A DNA stretch of 64,000 nucleotides from contig CAUJCX010000047.1 in assembly GCA_963169235.1 (NCBI GenBank), positions 62,001 through 126,000 of the forward strand. Direction: 5' to 3'. Every line of letters starts with the position of its first letter. The first letter of the stretch is position 1. This stretch comes from Actinomycetota bacterium (GTDB taxonomy: Bacteria > Actinomycetota > Thermoleophilia > Miltoncostaeales > Miltoncostaeaceae). Of the stretch, positions 18,163 through 25,603 are shown piece by piece. A program made the translations under genes and the position numbers. The notes under the pieces are model-generated. The model was not told where the DNA came from and did no database searches. It was given only the letters and a program-made list of their open reading frames with translations.

Positions 18163-18989
18163 CGGGCGCGGAACGCGGCGTACCGGCTGTGATGGCGCGG
18201 CCCGGGCGCCGCGGTCGCCGTCGCCACCGTCACGGGCGCTGTCGTGCCGTCCCCGTCGAGGCCCAGGCTGATGCGGGGCGCGTGATCGCGCAGCACCCGC
18301 AACGCCAGGCCCACCAAGAGCACCAGGCCGCCGATCTCGAGGGCCTCCTCGACGGTGGTCATGAGGCCGTACACCGCATTGCGGGTGCTGCCGTCGTACG
18401 AGTCGAGGTATGCCCCCGCCACCACCTCCATGCCGAGCGCGCCCACCAGGTAGACGGCGATCGCCACGGCGAGTGCGCGCCGCAGGTCGCGGCCGAGCCG
18501 CGGGATCAGGCGTGCGTAGGCCAGCGCGACGACCGCGGCGGCCACGGCGTAGCCCGCCACCCACGTGAAGTGGGCGGGACCGCCCGCGTGGAGGCCGGCC
18601 CGCAGCGGCGCGGTGAGCAGCTCGTGGATGCCCGCGGCCTCGTCGACGGCCAGGAACCCCGCGATGGCGGCAAGGCCCCAGACCGCCCGGGCGTGGGGCA
18701 GGCCGCGACGCCCCCGCTCGCACGCCACCAGCGCCAGCAACACCGCGACGGTCAGCAGCAGCAGCGCCGAGAAGAACGCGGGCACGTTGCCTTCGCCATC
18801 CAGGTCGAACAGGGGCACCAGCCCCATCAGCCGGCCCCGGTCGAGCACGTGGCGCGTCAGCTCCGACGCGATGCCCGCACCGACCACGCAGGCGGCCGCC
18901 CACGCGACGGCCCGCACCAGGCGGCGGGGGCTCGTGCGCAGGCGCAGCGTCTCGGTGCTCGCGTCGCGTGGCGGGACCGGATCCGGCAT
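18135..18989 (-). CDS. polytopic membrane protein of unknown function
   Basis: About 284 residues and six or seven hydrophobic helices, starting with VAWAAACVVGAGIASELTRHV. Acidic residues inside or beside helices (FLAVDEAAGIHELL; TTVEEALEIGGLVLLVGLAL) are distinctive, but I do not recognise a family. ATG at 18989 fits a TTGTCA-17-TACGGT promoter that ends 6 nt before it. The coding end overlaps the end of dprA by 28 bases in convergent orientation. An in-frame upstream ATG at 19238 was rejected because the promoter lies between. Confidence 0.65.
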   Translation of the reverse strand: MPDPVPPRDASTETLRLRTSPRRLVRAVAWAAACVVGAGIASELTRHVLDRGRLMGLVPLFDLDGEGNVPAFFSALLLLTVAVLLALVACERGRRGLPHARAVWGLAAIAGFLAVDEAAGIHELLTAPLRAGLHAGGPAHFTWVAGYAVAAAVVALAYARLIPRLGRDLRRALAVAIAVYLVGALGMEVVAGAYLDSYDGSTRNAVYGLMTTVEEALEIGGLVLLVGLALRVLRDHAPRISLGLDGDGTTAPVTVATATAAPGPRHHSRYAAFRARHVARRTAQ

Positions 18990-18995
18990 GCGGGC

Positions 18996-19024
18996 ACCGT
19001 AACGATGTGACAAGTCTGTGACAA
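18996..19024 (-). promoter_or_regulatory. leaderless-type promoter of the membrane protein gene
   Basis: On the - strand TTGTCA (19019-19024) is followed after 17 bases by TACGGT (18996-19001), then 6 bases before the ATG at 18989. A second TTGTCA overlaps at 19008-19013, 11 bases away. Confidence 0.6.
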
Positions 19025-19386
19025 CCGGTGGCGCCGCGCCGGGAGGCCACTCGGTCGCGCGCGACGCGCGCGCGGAGGCGTTCGTCGCCGGGCCGCGCCC
19101 GGAGGACGGCGCCCGGGCGGGGGACGCATGCCGGTCAACGAGCGCGGTGAGGGCGTCGCGATGCCGCTCGCCGTGCGCCTCCAGCGCGTCGTTGAGCACC
19201 CGACGCGGCAGCGGGTCCCGCTCGGCCCGGCGCGCCATCGCCTCGTCCAGGCGCTCGGCCAGCGCCTCCCGCCGCCTCGCGGCGACCAGGGGCGGCGCGA
19301 GCGGTGGCGCGGCCGGGAGGACGGTGGCCGCGCACCCGCGAGCCCGCGTGGGGCGACGGCCTCATCACGCCGCGTCCGACGGTGCC

Positions 19387-19416
19387 GGCGGGCGCTTCGG
19401 GCGGGGAACGCCCGCC
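19387..19416 (-). terminator. possible pafBC terminator
   Basis: GGCGGGCG (19387-19394) pairs perfectly with CGCCCGCC (19409-19416) around a 14-base loop, 70 to 100 bases past the pafBC stop. There is no T-run. Confidence 0.35.
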
Positions 19417-19485
19417 CGGGGGACGAGGGGGGTGGTGGTGACGGGACGGTGCGAGCGGCCCCGGGCGGACGATGCCGCGGCCGCG

Positions 19486-21576
19486 TCAGCCCTTGGCGCC
19501 CGCGCCCACCCCGTAGCGGGCCCCCATGGCGGTCGCCAGGTCGGCGACGCGGCGCCGCAGCCCCTCGGGGCTCACCACGACGGCCTCGCCCTGCTGCTTG
19601 ATGATCTCCTTCACGATCCAGTCGTCGCCCACGTACGGGATCTCCACCAGGGCCGAACCGTCGGCGCGCCGCTCGCGGGTGGCGTGCTGCTCCACCATCC
19701 ACCGCGCCACGCGCGGTGAGCTCCACACCACCGCGGCCTGGCCCTCGGGCGACGACGGGGCGATGCCCAGCACCACGTCGGGCTCGGCCGCCACGATCTC
19801 GGGGCGGCGGGTGAAGCGCTCGTCGCGCACCGTCGCGCTGCGGATGCGGTCGAGCCGGAATGTGCGCTGGGCCGACGCCTCGCGGCAGTACGCCACCACG
19901 TACCAGGCCTCGCGGGAGTTGAGCAGCAGGTGGGGCTCGATGGCCCGCGCCCGCAGCTCGCCGCGCGACGGGTTCCAGTACTCCACGTCCAGCACGCGAT
20001 CCTGGCGGATGGCGGCGTTGATGGCGGCCGACACCTCGCTGGTGGCCACCGCCACGTGGCCGATCTCGACCTCGGGCAGGTTGTCGGTGCCGATGGCGGC
20101 CTCCACCTTGTGGCGGGCCGAGCGCAGCGCGTCGTCGGCCTCGGTGGGAAGGCGATCGCCGATGAACTCCAGCGCCCACAGGAGCGCCTTGGCCTCCAGC
20201 GGTGACAGCCGGGCCGGGCGCACGAACCGGTCGCCGTACGTCTCTTTCTGCACCACCACGTCGTCGCCCTCGACCTGCGCGTACAGCGTGTAGCAGCCGC
20301 CGCCGAAGTTGATGAGGTTGAGCAGCGTCAGGTCCTCGTCCAGCACCGCCGCGTCGATGTTGAGCTCGGCGCGGATGTCCGCCGCGGGCACGCGGGTCTC
20401 GAACGCGTCGCCGCACGCGGCCAGCAGCCGGGTCATCAGCGCCAGGAGGCGTGCGAACCGCTCGGCCGGCACCACCTTGTCGGGCGCAGGGGCGGGGCTC
20501 GCGGGCGCCTCGTCGTCGGGTGCGTCGCCCACGGCGGCGACGGCGTCGGCGGGCACGTCCTCACCCACGTGGCGGCGGCGCACGGAGTCGATGGCCGCGC
20601 CCACCGCGTCGCGCAGCGAGGCCGGCTCGATCACCTCGGCCTCGGCGCCCATGCCCAGCACCCACGTCACCAGCGCGCGGGCGCTGCCGTACCCGGTGGT
20701 GAACACGGTCGAGCCGTCGTCCCCGGCGCGGAACGTGCCGCTGGACGCGAACATCTGCTCGACCCACCACGCGATGTTGGCCGACAGCCGCACCGTGGCC
20801 TCGTCGGTGACGTCGTCGAACTGCCACGGCGGCCGCTCGCGGTAGCGGCTGAGGTCGAGGTCGGTGGGGGCCGGGAAGTCGTGCTCGGCCCGCGTCTTGA
20901 ACGTGATGCGCCCCTCGATGCGCGACAGCCGGAAGATGCGCAGCGATGCGCGCTCGTGGGCGAAGCCCACCATGTACCAGTTGCCGCCCAGGTACAGCAG
21001 GCTGTACGGGTCGACCTCGCGCTCGGAGCGCTCGTCGCGGCCGATGGAGTAGTAGGGGAAGCGGATCGTCTTGCGGCGGGTGATCGCCGACTCGATCTTC
21101 GACAGGTGGCCCGCCACCTCGGGCGAGTAGTCGCCACCCAGCAGGTTCACCGACACGGTCCGCGCCGCCCGGTCGTCCAGCGGGCTGGGCCGGCCCATGG
21201 TGAGGTGCTGCAGCGCCAGGCGCAGGGGCTCGGCGTACGCGAACTGGCCCTCTAGCAGGTACAGGCACGTCTGCAGCGCCGACAGCTCGCGGTCGGTGAA
21301 GTCGATCTGCGGCAGGTAGTAGTTCTCGGCCGGCAAGAGGTACAGGTCGCCCTGGAACGGGTCGTCGTTGGGGCGTTCCACGGCCAGCTTCAGGCCCATG
21401 GCCTCGATCTCGCCCCGGTCGGCGTAGAAGCGCCGCAGGAACGCCTGGTCGCTCATGCCGCCGTAGCCCTCGACCGCCTCGTGGATCTCGTCGGCGGTCA
21501 CGGGACGCTGCTGGGACATCAGGTAGGCGACCAGCGAAAGCTGGCGCACGAGCTTGTCGTCGTCCCTCATCGCCAT
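19486..21576 (-). CDS. pafBC: fused PafB-PafC WYL-domain DNA-damage response regulator
   Basis: About 696 residues built from two copies of the same unit: winged-helix (QLSLVAYLMSQQRPVTADEI) plus WYL domain (IRFPYYS to YLGGNWYMVGFAHERASLRIFRLSRI), then after a Pro/Ala-rich linker near residue 350 a second helix-turn-helix-like region and WYL domain (LDVEYWNPSRGELRARAIEPHLLLNSREAWYVVAYCREASAQRTFRLDRI). In mycobacteria PafB and PafC are separate proteins that activate the LexA-independent DNA-damage regulon; natural fusions are known in other actinobacteria. Starts at 21576 or 21570 are both possible. Here it is not next to proteasome genes. Confidence 0.85.
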   Translation of the reverse strand: MAMRDDDKLVRQLSLVAYLMSQQRPVTADEIHEAVEGYGGMSDQAFLRRFYADRGEIEAMGLKLAVERPNDDPFQGDLYLLPAENYYLPQIDFTDRELSALQTCLYLLEGQFAYAEPLRLALQHLTMGRPSPLDDRAARTVSVNLLGGDYSPEVAGHLSKIESAITRRKTIRFPYYSIGRDERSEREVDPYSLLYLGGNWYMVGFAHERASLRIFRLSRIEGRITFKTRAEHDFPAPTDLDLSRYRERPPWQFDDVTDEATVRLSANIAWWVEQMFASSGTFRAGDDGSTVFTTGYGSARALVTWVLGMGAEAEVIEPASLRDAVGAAIDSVRRRHVGEDVPADAVAAVGDAPDDEAPASPAPAPDKVVPAERFARLLALMTRLLAACGDAFETRVPAADIRAELNIDAAVLDEDLTLLNLINFGGGCYTLYAQVEGDDVVVQKETYGDRFVRPARLSPLEAKALLWALEFIGDRLPTEADDALRSARHKVEAAIGTDNLPEVEIGHVAVATSEVSAAINAAIRQDRVLDVEYWNPSRGELRARAIEPHLLLNSREAWYVVAYCREASAQRTFRLDRIRSATVRDERFTRRPEIVAAEPDVVLGIAPSSPEGQAAVVWSSPRVARWMVEQHATRERRADGSALVEIPYVGDDWIVKEIIKQQGEAVVVSPEGLRRRVADLATAMGARYGVGAGAKG

Positions 21577-21591
21577 GGGCGCGTCACGTCG

Positions 21592-21602
21592 TTTCGTCGA
21601 AA
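21592..21602. promoter_or_regulatory. 11-bp palindrome upstream of pafBC
   Basis: TTTCG-T-CGAAA is a perfect inverted repeat with one central base, 16 bases before the chosen pafBC start. It is AT-rich for this genome and could be an operator, but it does not match the actinobacterial LexA box. Confidence 0.35.
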
Positions 21603-21686
21603 GCGGGGGGCACCCGGCGATGATAGCCGCCATCGGTGGCCCGGCCCACCGGATGGGGGCGTTGCCGGGCGCGTGAACGCGGCTGA

Positions 21687-21692
21687 TACCCT
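21687..21692 (+). promoter_or_regulatory. leaderless-type -10 box
   Basis: TACCCT, preceded by TGA, lies 6 bases before the ATG at 21699. Confidence 0.55.
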
Positions 21693-21698
21693 CATGAC

Positions 21699-21944
21699 AT
21701 GAGCGTTCTCAACCACGTCTTCGACGTCCCCACCGACGAGGAACTGGCTGCCATCGTCGGCGCGGCCACCCCGCACTTCGCGCTGCAGTCCCTCATCCGC
21801 GTGAAGCTGTACCTCGACGCGCTGCCGCCCGACCATCCGCGGCGGGCCGCGGTGCAGGCGCAGGTCGAGCGGCTCGAGGGCCTGGCCGTGCGCGGCGAGC
21901 GCGCGGGTGACGGTCCCAGCGAACGCCCGCGGCTGATCCACTAA
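21699..21944 (+). CDS. small protein of unknown function
   Basis: An 81-residue protein, mostly helical by composition (DEELAAIVGAATPHFALQSLIRVKLYLDAL), with a charged C-terminal tail. No signal peptide, membrane helix or cysteine motif is seen and I do not recognise a family. The ATG is preceded by a good TANNNT box at leaderless distance, and there is no ribosome site, which supports it being expressed as its own unit. It is divergent from pafBC. Confidence 0.6.
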   Translation: MSVLNHVFDVPTDEELAAIVGAATPHFALQSLIRVKLYLDALPPDHPRRAAVQAQVERLEGLAVRGERAGDGPSERPRLIH

Positions 21945-21963
21945 CCCCCGCCTCCGCCCCCGG

Positions 21964-22560
21964 TCAGGCAGGGCCGCCCGCGGCGACGGCGCGGGAGAAC
22001 GCGCGCAGCACCACGCCGGTGGCGCCCCACACGTCCTCGCCGTCCAGGGGATAGCGCAGCTCGCGGCGCCCCGCGTCGGCCGGCAGCACCGCGTCGTGCT
22101 GGAGGATCTCGCGCACCGGCACCACCATGGCACGGTCGATCTCCGCGGGGTTCACGGTGACGGTGAACGGCCGGTCGGCGACGCCCACCACGGGGGTGAG
22201 GACGAACCCCGAGACCCACACGTGCACGTCGTCCAGCATGCCCAGCACGCGCACCGCGGCGGGCGGGATGCCCACCTCCTCGTGCGTCTCCCGCAGCGCG
22301 GTCGCGACCAGGTCGGCGTCGTCGGGCTCCCATCGTCCCCCCGGCAGGCTGATCTGCCCCGGGTGGTGCGGCAGGTCGGCGGAGCGCTTGGTCAGCAGCG
22401 TGTGCGGCGCGCCGTCGCGCTCGAACAGCAGCATCAGCACGGCCGACGGGCGGGCGTCCGCGTCCACCACCACGCGCGCGTGGGTCGCGAAACGTCGCTC
22501 AAGGCGCCGCTCGAGGTCGGCCAGGCTCTGCCCCGGCGGTGTCGCGGGCGTCGGTTCCAC
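21964..22560 (-). CDS. NUDIX hydrolase, CoA pyrophosphatase-like
   Basis: A 198-residue protein. The NUDIX box is G-x5-E-x7-R-E-x2-E-E-x-G: GGRWEPDDADLVATALRETHEEVG. The preceding LTKRSADLPHHPGQISLPGG matches the UPF0035 (NudL/CoA diphosphatase) pattern. It probably cleaves CoA or a related nucleotide to phosphopantetheine and ADP. GTG at 22560 was chosen because TAGAGT ends 7 bases upstream; GTG at 22599 is a longer option. Confidence 0.85.
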   Translation of the reverse strand: MEPTPATPPGQSLADLERRLERRFATHARVVVDADARPSAVLMLLFERDGAPHTLLTKRSADLPHHPGQISLPGGRWEPDDADLVATALRETHEEVGIPPAAVRVLGMLDDVHVWVSGFVLTPVVGVADRPFTVTVNPAEIDRAMVVPVREILQHDAVLPADAGRRELRYPLDGEDVWGATGVVLRAFSRAVAAGGPA

Positions 22561-22567
22561 CGGGACG

Positions 22568-22573
22568 ACTCTA
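22568..22573 (-). promoter_or_regulatory. leaderless-type -10 box of the NUDIX gene
   Basis: TAGAGT on the - strand, 7 bases before the GTG at 22560. It is divergent from the box at 22606. Confidence 0.5.
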
Positions 22574-22605
22574 CGCACCCCCGGCGCGGGGTGGGTCACC
22601 CTGCG

Positions 22606-22611
22606 TAGTGT
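22606..22611 (+). promoter_or_regulatory. leaderless-type -10 box
   Basis: TAGTGT, 7 bases before the GTG at 22619. Confidence 0.5.
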
Positions 22612-22618
22612 GGCGCCC

Positions 22619-23308
22619 GTGACACCGTCAGATCCCACGCCGGACCACCCGGACGTCGCCGCGCTGGTCGCCGAGCTGACGGACGCCGCCGCGGCCGTGG
22701 AGGCCCTCACCGGCGCCCCGCCCGCCGGCGTGCGGGCGGTCGAGATCACGCCCGGGCGGTCGGTGCACGTCTGCGCCGTGCCCCCGGACGGCGTCGCGCT
22801 GCTCGTCGACGGTCGGCTCGCCACCCGCCGCCGCGACGTGCACCAGGCGCTCACCGCCGTGCTGGTGGGCGAGCACCTGCTGCAGGTGATCGATCCCGAG
22901 GCCCTCGAGTACCTCATGGAGGCGGGCGGCCGGGCCATCGTCGCCCTCGACGGCGAGCCCGAGGTGGCCGATGCGATCGCGGCCGTGCTGCACGCGGTGC
23001 ACGGGCTTGTGGCGTGGCGGCAGGACCCGCTGCGCGAGCGCACGTCGCTTCCCGACGTCGACCACGGCGCCGCGCTGCAGGAGCGGGCGTGGCGCGCGTA
23101 CGGCGCGTTCGTGCGGCGCAGCGACGCGCTGGCCCAGGCGCAGGACGCGCTGACGCCGGAGCTGGTGTCCGCCCTGCGGGTGTGGGAGGAGGCCGCCGGC
23201 CGGGCGGGCGTCACCGAGCGTCTGGCCGACGGCATGGGCCAGGTGATGAAGGCGTGCGACGACGCCGCGGCCGAGCTGGTCGACCGGCACGTGACCCCGC
23301 TGACGTGA
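22619..23308 (+). CDS. conserved-looking hypothetical protein
   Basis: A 229-residue soluble protein, acidic and Ala-rich. A compact beta-rich first half (GVRAVEITPGRSVHVCAVPPDGVALLVDGRLATRRRDVHQALTAVL) is followed by a helical second half. No catalytic motif or known family is recognised. The stop overlaps the GTG of the next gene (GTGA), so the two are likely co-expressed. The GTG start fits the -10 box at 22606. Confidence 0.6.
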   Translation: MTPSDPTPDHPDVAALVAELTDAAAAVEALTGAPPAGVRAVEITPGRSVHVCAVPPDGVALLVDGRLATRRRDVHQALTAVLVGEHLLQVIDPEALEYLMEAGGRAIVALDGEPEVADAIAAVLHAVHGLVAWRQDPLRERTSLPDVDHGAALQERAWRAYGAFVRRSDALAQAQDALTPELVSALRVWEEAAGRAGVTERLADGMGQVMKACDDAAAELVDRHVTPLT

Positions 23309-23652
23309 CGCCGCGGGCCGCACGGTGGGTCGCGGCGCCGGCGGCGTTCGCCGGCGAGATCGTCCTGGCGGCGTGCGCGTACCTCGTGGCCCACGCGCTG
23401 GCCGGCGGCGGCATGCCGGGCGTGGCCGCGGGCGTCGCCGCCGTGGTGGCGTGGGTGGGCGCGTGGGCGGTCTGGATGGCGCCGCGGTCGTCCCGCCGCG
23501 TGCCCCGCGCCGCGCGCATCGCCGCGGTCGCCGTGGCGGGCCTGGCCCTGGCGGCCGTGCTGCTGGCCGCGGGCTCGTGGTGGACCGCCGGGCTGGCCGT
23601 GCTGGGCGCCGCCGCGTACGTCGTCGCCGCCTCGGTGGAGGCGACGGGCTGA
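23305..23652 (+). CDS. small four-helix membrane protein (YrdB/DUF2568-like)
   Basis: A 115-residue protein with about four hydrophobic segments (FAGEIVLAACAYLVAHAL, GVAAVVAWVGAWAVWMA, IAAVAVAGLALAAVLLAA, AGLAVLGAAAYVVAA). Size and helix pattern resemble the DUF2568/YrdB family, of unknown function, but this assignment is tentative. GTG at 23305 overlaps the preceding stop by 4 bases. Confidence 0.6.
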   Translation: MTPRAARWVAAPAAFAGEIVLAACAYLVAHALAGGGMPGVAAGVAAVVAWVGAWAVWMAPRSSRRVPRAARIAAVAVAGLALAAVLLAAGSWWTAGLAVLGAAAYVVAASVEATG

Positions 23653-23694
23653 CACCCCGCCGTCACGCCGTGCGGGAACCGGCGTCCCCGCGGC

Positions 23695-23700
23695 TATACT
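23695..23700 (+). promoter_or_regulatory. leaderless-type -10 box
   Basis: TATACT, close to the ideal -10 sequence, ends 7 bases before the ATG at 23708. Confidence 0.65.
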
Positions 23701-23707
23701 CGTGCGA

Positions 23708-24805
23708 ATGGACACACGCACACTCGTCGTCATGGAAGGCGACCAGACGGGGCAGGAACTGCTCGAAGAATCGCTGCGGGTCATCGACCCCGCCGTCACG
23801 GGACTCCCGCTCGAGATCGAGCGGTACGACCTCTCGCTCGAGAACCGCCGCAACACGCGCAACCAGGTGGTGTACGACGCCGCCGAGGCGATGAAGCGCC
23901 ACGGGTTCGGCCTCAAGGCCGCCACCATCACGCCGGAGGACCCCGGCGACGTGGGCAGCCCCAACGCCCTGCTGCGCGAGGCGGTCGACGGGCGGGTCAT
24001 CATCCGCACCGGCCGGCGGCTGCCGGGCGTGCGCCCCATCGGCGGCATCCACGCGCCCATCAGCATCGTGCGCATGGCCGTCGACGACGCGTACAACGCC
24101 CGCGAGTACCGCGAGGGCGAGGGCGACGACGAGACCGCCTGGCGCGTGGAGCACATCTCGCGCCGCACGTGCCGCGCGGTGGCCGAGTTCTCGTTCCTCC
24201 AGGCGCGCCGCATGCACGCCCAGGTGTACGGCGGGCCCAAGTGGACCGTGTCGCCGGTGTACGAGGGCATGCTCAAAGAGGAGCTCGACGCGGCCGCGCA
24301 GCGCTACCCCGACGTGCGCTACCGCCCCGTGCTGATCGACGCCGCGTACGCCGGCCTCATCACGCACACGGGCGACGCGCTGGTGGTGCCCGCGCTCAAC
24401 CGCGACGGCGACTGCCTGTCCGACATGGTGCTGCAGCTGTTCGGCTCCATCGCGGGCGCCGAGTCGCTGCTCTTGTCGTTCGGCGACGACTTCAAGCCGT
24501 CCACGGTGATGGCCGAGGCGCCGCACGGCACCGCGCCGACCCTCCAGGGCAAGAACATCGCCAACCCGCTCGCCATGATCCTTGCGTGCGGGGCGCTTCT
24601 GGGCTTCATGGGCGACGCGCACGCCTCCAGCGTGTCGCGGGCCATCTACGAGGCGTCGCTGGAGTGCGTCGCCGACGAGGAGACCCGCACCGCCGACATC
24701 GGCGGGCATTGCGGCACCGAGGAGTTCACGGGCGAGGTCATCAAGCGGCTGCGCACGAAGCTCGACGTGTGGAGCTCGCTGGGGGAGTCGACGCTGCACC
24801 ACTAG
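23708..24805 (+). CDS. isocitrate/isopropylmalate dehydrogenase-family protein
   Basis: A 365-residue beta-decarboxylating dehydrogenase. The N-terminus VVMEGDQTGQELLEESLRVID, the NRDGDCLSDMVLQLFGSIAGAESL metal-binding region and EAPHGTAPTLQGKNIANPLAMILACGALLGFMG match the family. Candidates are an NAD-dependent isocitrate dehydrogenase, isopropylmalate dehydrogenase or tartrate-type enzyme; the HGTAP variant and lone location (no leuC/leuD) leave the substrate open. ATG at 23708 is chosen for its -10 box; an in-frame GTG lies at 23702. A T-rich hairpin terminator follows. Confidence 0.82.
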   Translation: MDTRTLVVMEGDQTGQELLEESLRVIDPAVTGLPLEIERYDLSLENRRNTRNQVVYDAAEAMKRHGFGLKAATITPEDPGDVGSPNALLREAVDGRVIIRTGRRLPGVRPIGGIHAPISIVRMAVDDAYNAREYREGEGDDETAWRVEHISRRTCRAVAEFSFLQARRMHAQVYGGPKWTVSPVYEGMLKEELDAAAQRYPDVRYRPVLIDAAYAGLITHTGDALVVPALNRDGDCLSDMVLQLFGSIAGAESLLLSFGDDFKPSTVMAEAPHGTAPTLQGKNIANPLAMILACGALLGFMGDAHASSVSRAIYEASLECVADEETRTADIGGHCGTEEFTGEVIKRLRTKLDVWSSLGESTLHH

Positions 24806-24840
24806 CCGGGGCGTCTCCGTGCTACCCCCGGTGTGCACGT

Positions 24841-24865
24841 CGAAACCCCCGCCCGGGGGTTTTCG
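24841..24865 (+). terminator. rho-independent terminator after the dehydrogenase gene
   Basis: AAACCCCC (24843-24850) pairs with GGGGGTTT (24855-24862) around a 4-base loop and continues into TTTT. It lies about 40 bases past the stop at 24805. Confidence 0.7.
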
Positions 24866-24946
24866 CGGAGGGGAGCGATGGGATATCGCTTGGGGCGATG
24901 CTCCGTGCGCGTGCGCGGAGAGACCCCACCTCCAGGAGACGCCCAC

Positions 24947-25555
24947 ATGCTTCGCCCCGCCATCGACCACATCCGGCGCCAGCCGGTCGCATACGTGGCC
25001 CTGTTCTTCGCGCTTGCGGGAACCAGCTTCGCTGCGGCGCCCATGGTCACGGGCGCCAACGTCAAGAACAGCAGCCTGACCGGCGCCGACGTCAAGAACG
25101 GCAGCCTGACGGGCGCCGACATCAAGGCGCAGTCGCTGAAGGCCGCGAACTTCGCGCCCGGGCAGCTCCCCGCGGGACCGCAGGGCCCCATCGGCCGTAC
25201 CGGACCTGGCGGCCCGGCCGGCCCGGCCGGAGCGACCGGCGCGAACGGCGCAAACGGCGCGAACGGCGCCACCAACGTCGTGATGCGCTCCGGCGGTGTC
25301 GTGACCGTGGGGGCGAACAACTTCGTGAGGGCGGAGGTGTCGTGCGCCGCGGGCGAGCGTGCCACGGGTGGCGGGGTCTACAACGAGGAGCAGGTCAACA
25401 GCGTGTACGTCACCTCCAGCTACCCGACGCCCAACCCCACGACGGCTCCGTCCACGGGCAACGGCGCCACCCCGACGGGCTGGCGCGTGTGGGTCGCCAA
25501 CAAGCTCGCGACGCCCTACGCCGTGGAGGCCTACGTCATCTGCGCCAAGCCGTAG
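24947..25555 (+). CDS. secreted collagen-like repeat protein
   Basis: A 202-residue protein. The N-terminus (MLRPAIDHIRRQPVAYVAL, then FFALAGTSFAA) looks like a signal or anchor helix typical of Thermoleophilia surface proteins. Three ten-residue repeats (VKNSSLTGAD type) follow at about 33-65, then about ten Gly-X-Y triplets ending in a GAN run, then a compact C-terminal domain with two cysteines (VSCAAGERATGGGV and YVICAKP). It probably sits on or outside the cell; function unknown. AGGAG at 24934-24938 precedes ATG 24947 by 8 bases, which rejects the longer reading. Confidence 0.75.
   Translation: MLRPAIDHIRRQPVAYVALFFALAGTSFAAAPMVTGANVKNSSLTGADVKNGSLTGADIKAQSLKAANFAPGQLPAGPQGPIGRTGPGGPAGPAGATGANGANGANGATNVVMRSGGVVTVGANNFVRAEVSCAAGERATGGGVYNEEQVNSVYVTSSYPTPNPTTAPSTGNGATPTGWRVWVANKLATPYAVEAYVICAKP
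25052..25141 (+). repeat. three 30-bp in-frame tandem repeats
   Basis: Units begin with GGCGCC at 25052, 25082 and 25112. The first two are nearly identical and the third is diverged. They encode the ten-residue repeats of the collagen-like protein. Confidence 0.8.
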
Positions 25556-25563
25556 CGCGGGCG

Positions 25564-25598
25564 CGCGGGGCGCTTCCCCAAGAAGGCGGCGCCCCGCG
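25564..25598 (+). terminator. hairpin between convergent collagen-like and MFS genes
   Basis: CGCGGGGCGC (25564-25573) pairs perfectly with GCGCCCCGCG (25589-25598) around a 15-base loop. It can serve both converging genes. Confidence 0.55.
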
Positions 25599-25603
25599 GG
25601 TTC

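Larger units (their letters stand above)
18990..19485. other. gene-free stretch between pafBC and the membrane protein gene
   Basis: Apart from the promoter at 18996-19024 and a possible pafBC terminator hairpin at 19387-19416, I see no gene I can support. Short arginine- and alanine-rich readings exist in several frames, including one on the - strand from ATG 19238 with a helical look, but none has a ribosome site or a known family. Confidence 0.5.

Noticed and set aside
18990-19238. N-terminal extension of the membrane protein gene to the ATG at 19238
   Set aside because: The extension is low-complexity, has no ribosome site, and crosses a TTGTCA-17-TACGGT promoter placed 6 bases before the internal ATG at 18989.
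21592-21602. LexA (SOS) box upstream of pafBC
   Set aside because: The palindrome TTTCG-T-CGAAA lacks the GAAC-N4-GTTC spacing of actinobacterial LexA sites.
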